17,051 nucleotides of DNA from positions 1 through 17,051 of the forward strand of contig DAIRDH010000064.1 in NCBI GenBank assembly GCA_036796255.1. The letters are read 5' to 3'. Origin of the DNA: T3Sed10-241 sp036796255. GTDB taxonomy: Bacteria > Bacteroidota > Bacteroidia > Flavobacteriales_D > Cryomorphaceae. Shown in pieces: positions 16,474 to 17,051 of the stretch. The notes below the pieces were generated by a model. The model did no database searches, was not told the DNA's origin, and saw only the letters and a program-made list of their open reading frames with translations. The first letter of the stretch is position 1, and every line of letters starts with the position of its first letter. The position numbers and the translations under genes were made by a program.

Positions 16474-16492
16474 CTACCGCACTCACCGGTAG
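16474..16492. other. Small inverted repeat in a divergent intergenic region
   Basis: CTACCG (16474-16479) and CGGTAG (16487-16492) form a 6-bp stem with a 7-base loop. It lies between the divergent starts at 16418 and 16590. No adjacent T tract exists on either strand, so a terminator is unlikely. It could be an operator shared by both genes or chance. Confidence 0.2.
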
Positions 16493-16551
16493 CCCATCAG
16501 CTTTTTAGAGTCATTTTGTTCATTTCTCACTGGCATAAAGTAACATGTATG

Positions 16552-16583
16552 CTTGCACCGTTGCAATCAACACGATACATTTG
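16552..16583 (+). promoter_or_regulatory. Bacteroidota-type promoter of the 141-residue membrane protein
   Basis: TTG at 16553-16555, a 20-base spacer, then TACATTTG at 16576-16583, a perfect match to the -7 consensus TAnnTTTG. The start codon begins only 7 bases after the box, so transcription should begin at or within a few bases of the ATG and give a leaderless or nearly leaderless mRNA. Confidence 0.6.
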
Positions 16584-16589
16584 TAACAG

Positions 16590-17015
16590 ATGCTTCGAAG
16601 ACGTTTCTTTACCGCTTGGGGCCTTTCCACCCTGGTCATGCTCGCATTGAGCTTTACCTGGCATGGATTGTTGCTCAATGATTTAATGCATGTTCCCTCA
16701 CCCCGCGGGCTTTTCTACTTGCTGGCACTTGTGGTATATGTAGTCATTGCATTTGCACTCACCTTCGTTTACACCTACCTCAGCATGGGAATTGGGATAA
16801 GGCTGAAGGGTTCACTGATGGGGCTCTCAATGGGCTTCTTCATCTACCTCATCGCTTTCGTACTGGGCATTTCATTTAAAGGCAGTGGCACCGAGCATCT
16901 TGTGGTTGATTTCCTTTGGCAAATGATCGAGCAAGGCTTTGGTGGGGCGGTCGTTGGTACCGTGTACTACCTCGCGAAACGGCGCGATCAGGTCTTGAAA
17001 TCTGACACTCAATAG
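16590..17015 (+). CDS. Small integral membrane protein of unknown function (141 aa)
   Basis: The sequence has four hydrophobic segments, at about residues 9-28, 42-64, 74-96 and 112-128, separated by short loops, with a basic N-terminus (MLRRRFF) and a basic C-terminus (AKRRDQ). This suggests an inner-membrane protein with both ends in the cytoplasm by the positive-inside rule. SFTWHGLLLNDL in and after the first helix, and the glycine-rich fourth helix (GFGGAVVGTVYYLAK), look conserved, and small proteins of this type are common in Bacteroidota, but I cannot name a family. The ATG at 16590 follows a good promoter very closely. If transcription starts further down, Met17 would be the next start but would cut into the first helix. 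It is transcribed away from the lipoprotein operon. The 36 bases after its stop show no gene. Confidence 0.8.
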   Translation: MLRRRFFTAWGLSTLVMLALSFTWHGLLLNDLMHVPSPRGLFYLLALVVYVVIAFALTFVYTYLSMGIGIRLKGSLMGLSMGFFIYLIAFVLGISFKGSGTEHLVVDFLWQMIEQGFGGAVVGTVYYLAKRRDQVLKSDTQ

Positions 17016-17051
17016 AGTCTTACCATAAACTCAAGTGGCTGGTGCATACTG

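Noticed and set aside
17015..17032. Hairpin GAGT-TTA/TAA-ACTC after the last gene as a terminator
   Set aside because: It is short, AT-rich and bulged, and no T tract follows within the window.
1..17051. CRISPR array, tRNA, rRNA, transposase or prophage genes
   Set aside because: No regularly spaced direct repeats, tRNA cloverleaf, rRNA-like sequence or mobile-element proteins were seen on either strand.

Overview
The window looks like a draft chromosomal contig from a member of the Bacteroidota, probably Flavobacteriales or a near relative. Three lines of evidence support this. Three proteins (two complete or nearly so, one partial) end in the C-terminal signal of the type IX secretion system (T9SS). 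A TPR/beta-propeller/OmpA protein resembles PorE. Two promoter-like sites fit the Bacteroidota consensus TTTG-N19/20-TAnnTTTG. A run of exactly 100 N at 13281-13380 marks a scaffold gap.

Layout, plus strand: the last 44 codons of a T9SS cargo gene (1-135) are followed by a complete 2996-residue secreted giant with a closely similar C-terminus (355-9345), so the two are tandem paralogues. A 177-residue cytoplasmic protein with a Tudor/KOW-like N-terminus follows after 9 bases (9355-9888). Next is a 270-base intergenic region that is not empty: a promoter (9904-9934), a roughly 187-base structured RNA closed by a 12-bp perfect stem (9958-10144), and a T8 tract. Its size and fold suggest 6S RNA. 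Two bases after the last U tract base comes queE (10159-10791, 7-deazaguanine/queuosine pathway), and 6 bases after that a PorE-like OmpA-family protein (10798-12744).

Minus strand, converging on the above: a compact three-gene operon, read from right to left. It encodes a 525-residue lipoprotein (16418-14841), an outer-membrane beta-barrel protein (14854-13613) and a T9SS-exported beta-propeller protein (13616-12757, broken by the assembly gap). Each gene overlaps the next by 4 to 14 bases, which suggests translational coupling and a shared job at the outer membrane. A divergent 141-residue integral membrane protein (16590-17015) closes the window. Its promoter lies so close to the start codon that its mRNA is probably leaderless or nearly so.

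Most of the coding content concerns the cell envelope and T9SS export. The most interesting single item is the structured RNA between the 177-residue gene and queE, both for its identity and for how its terminator relates to queE expression.
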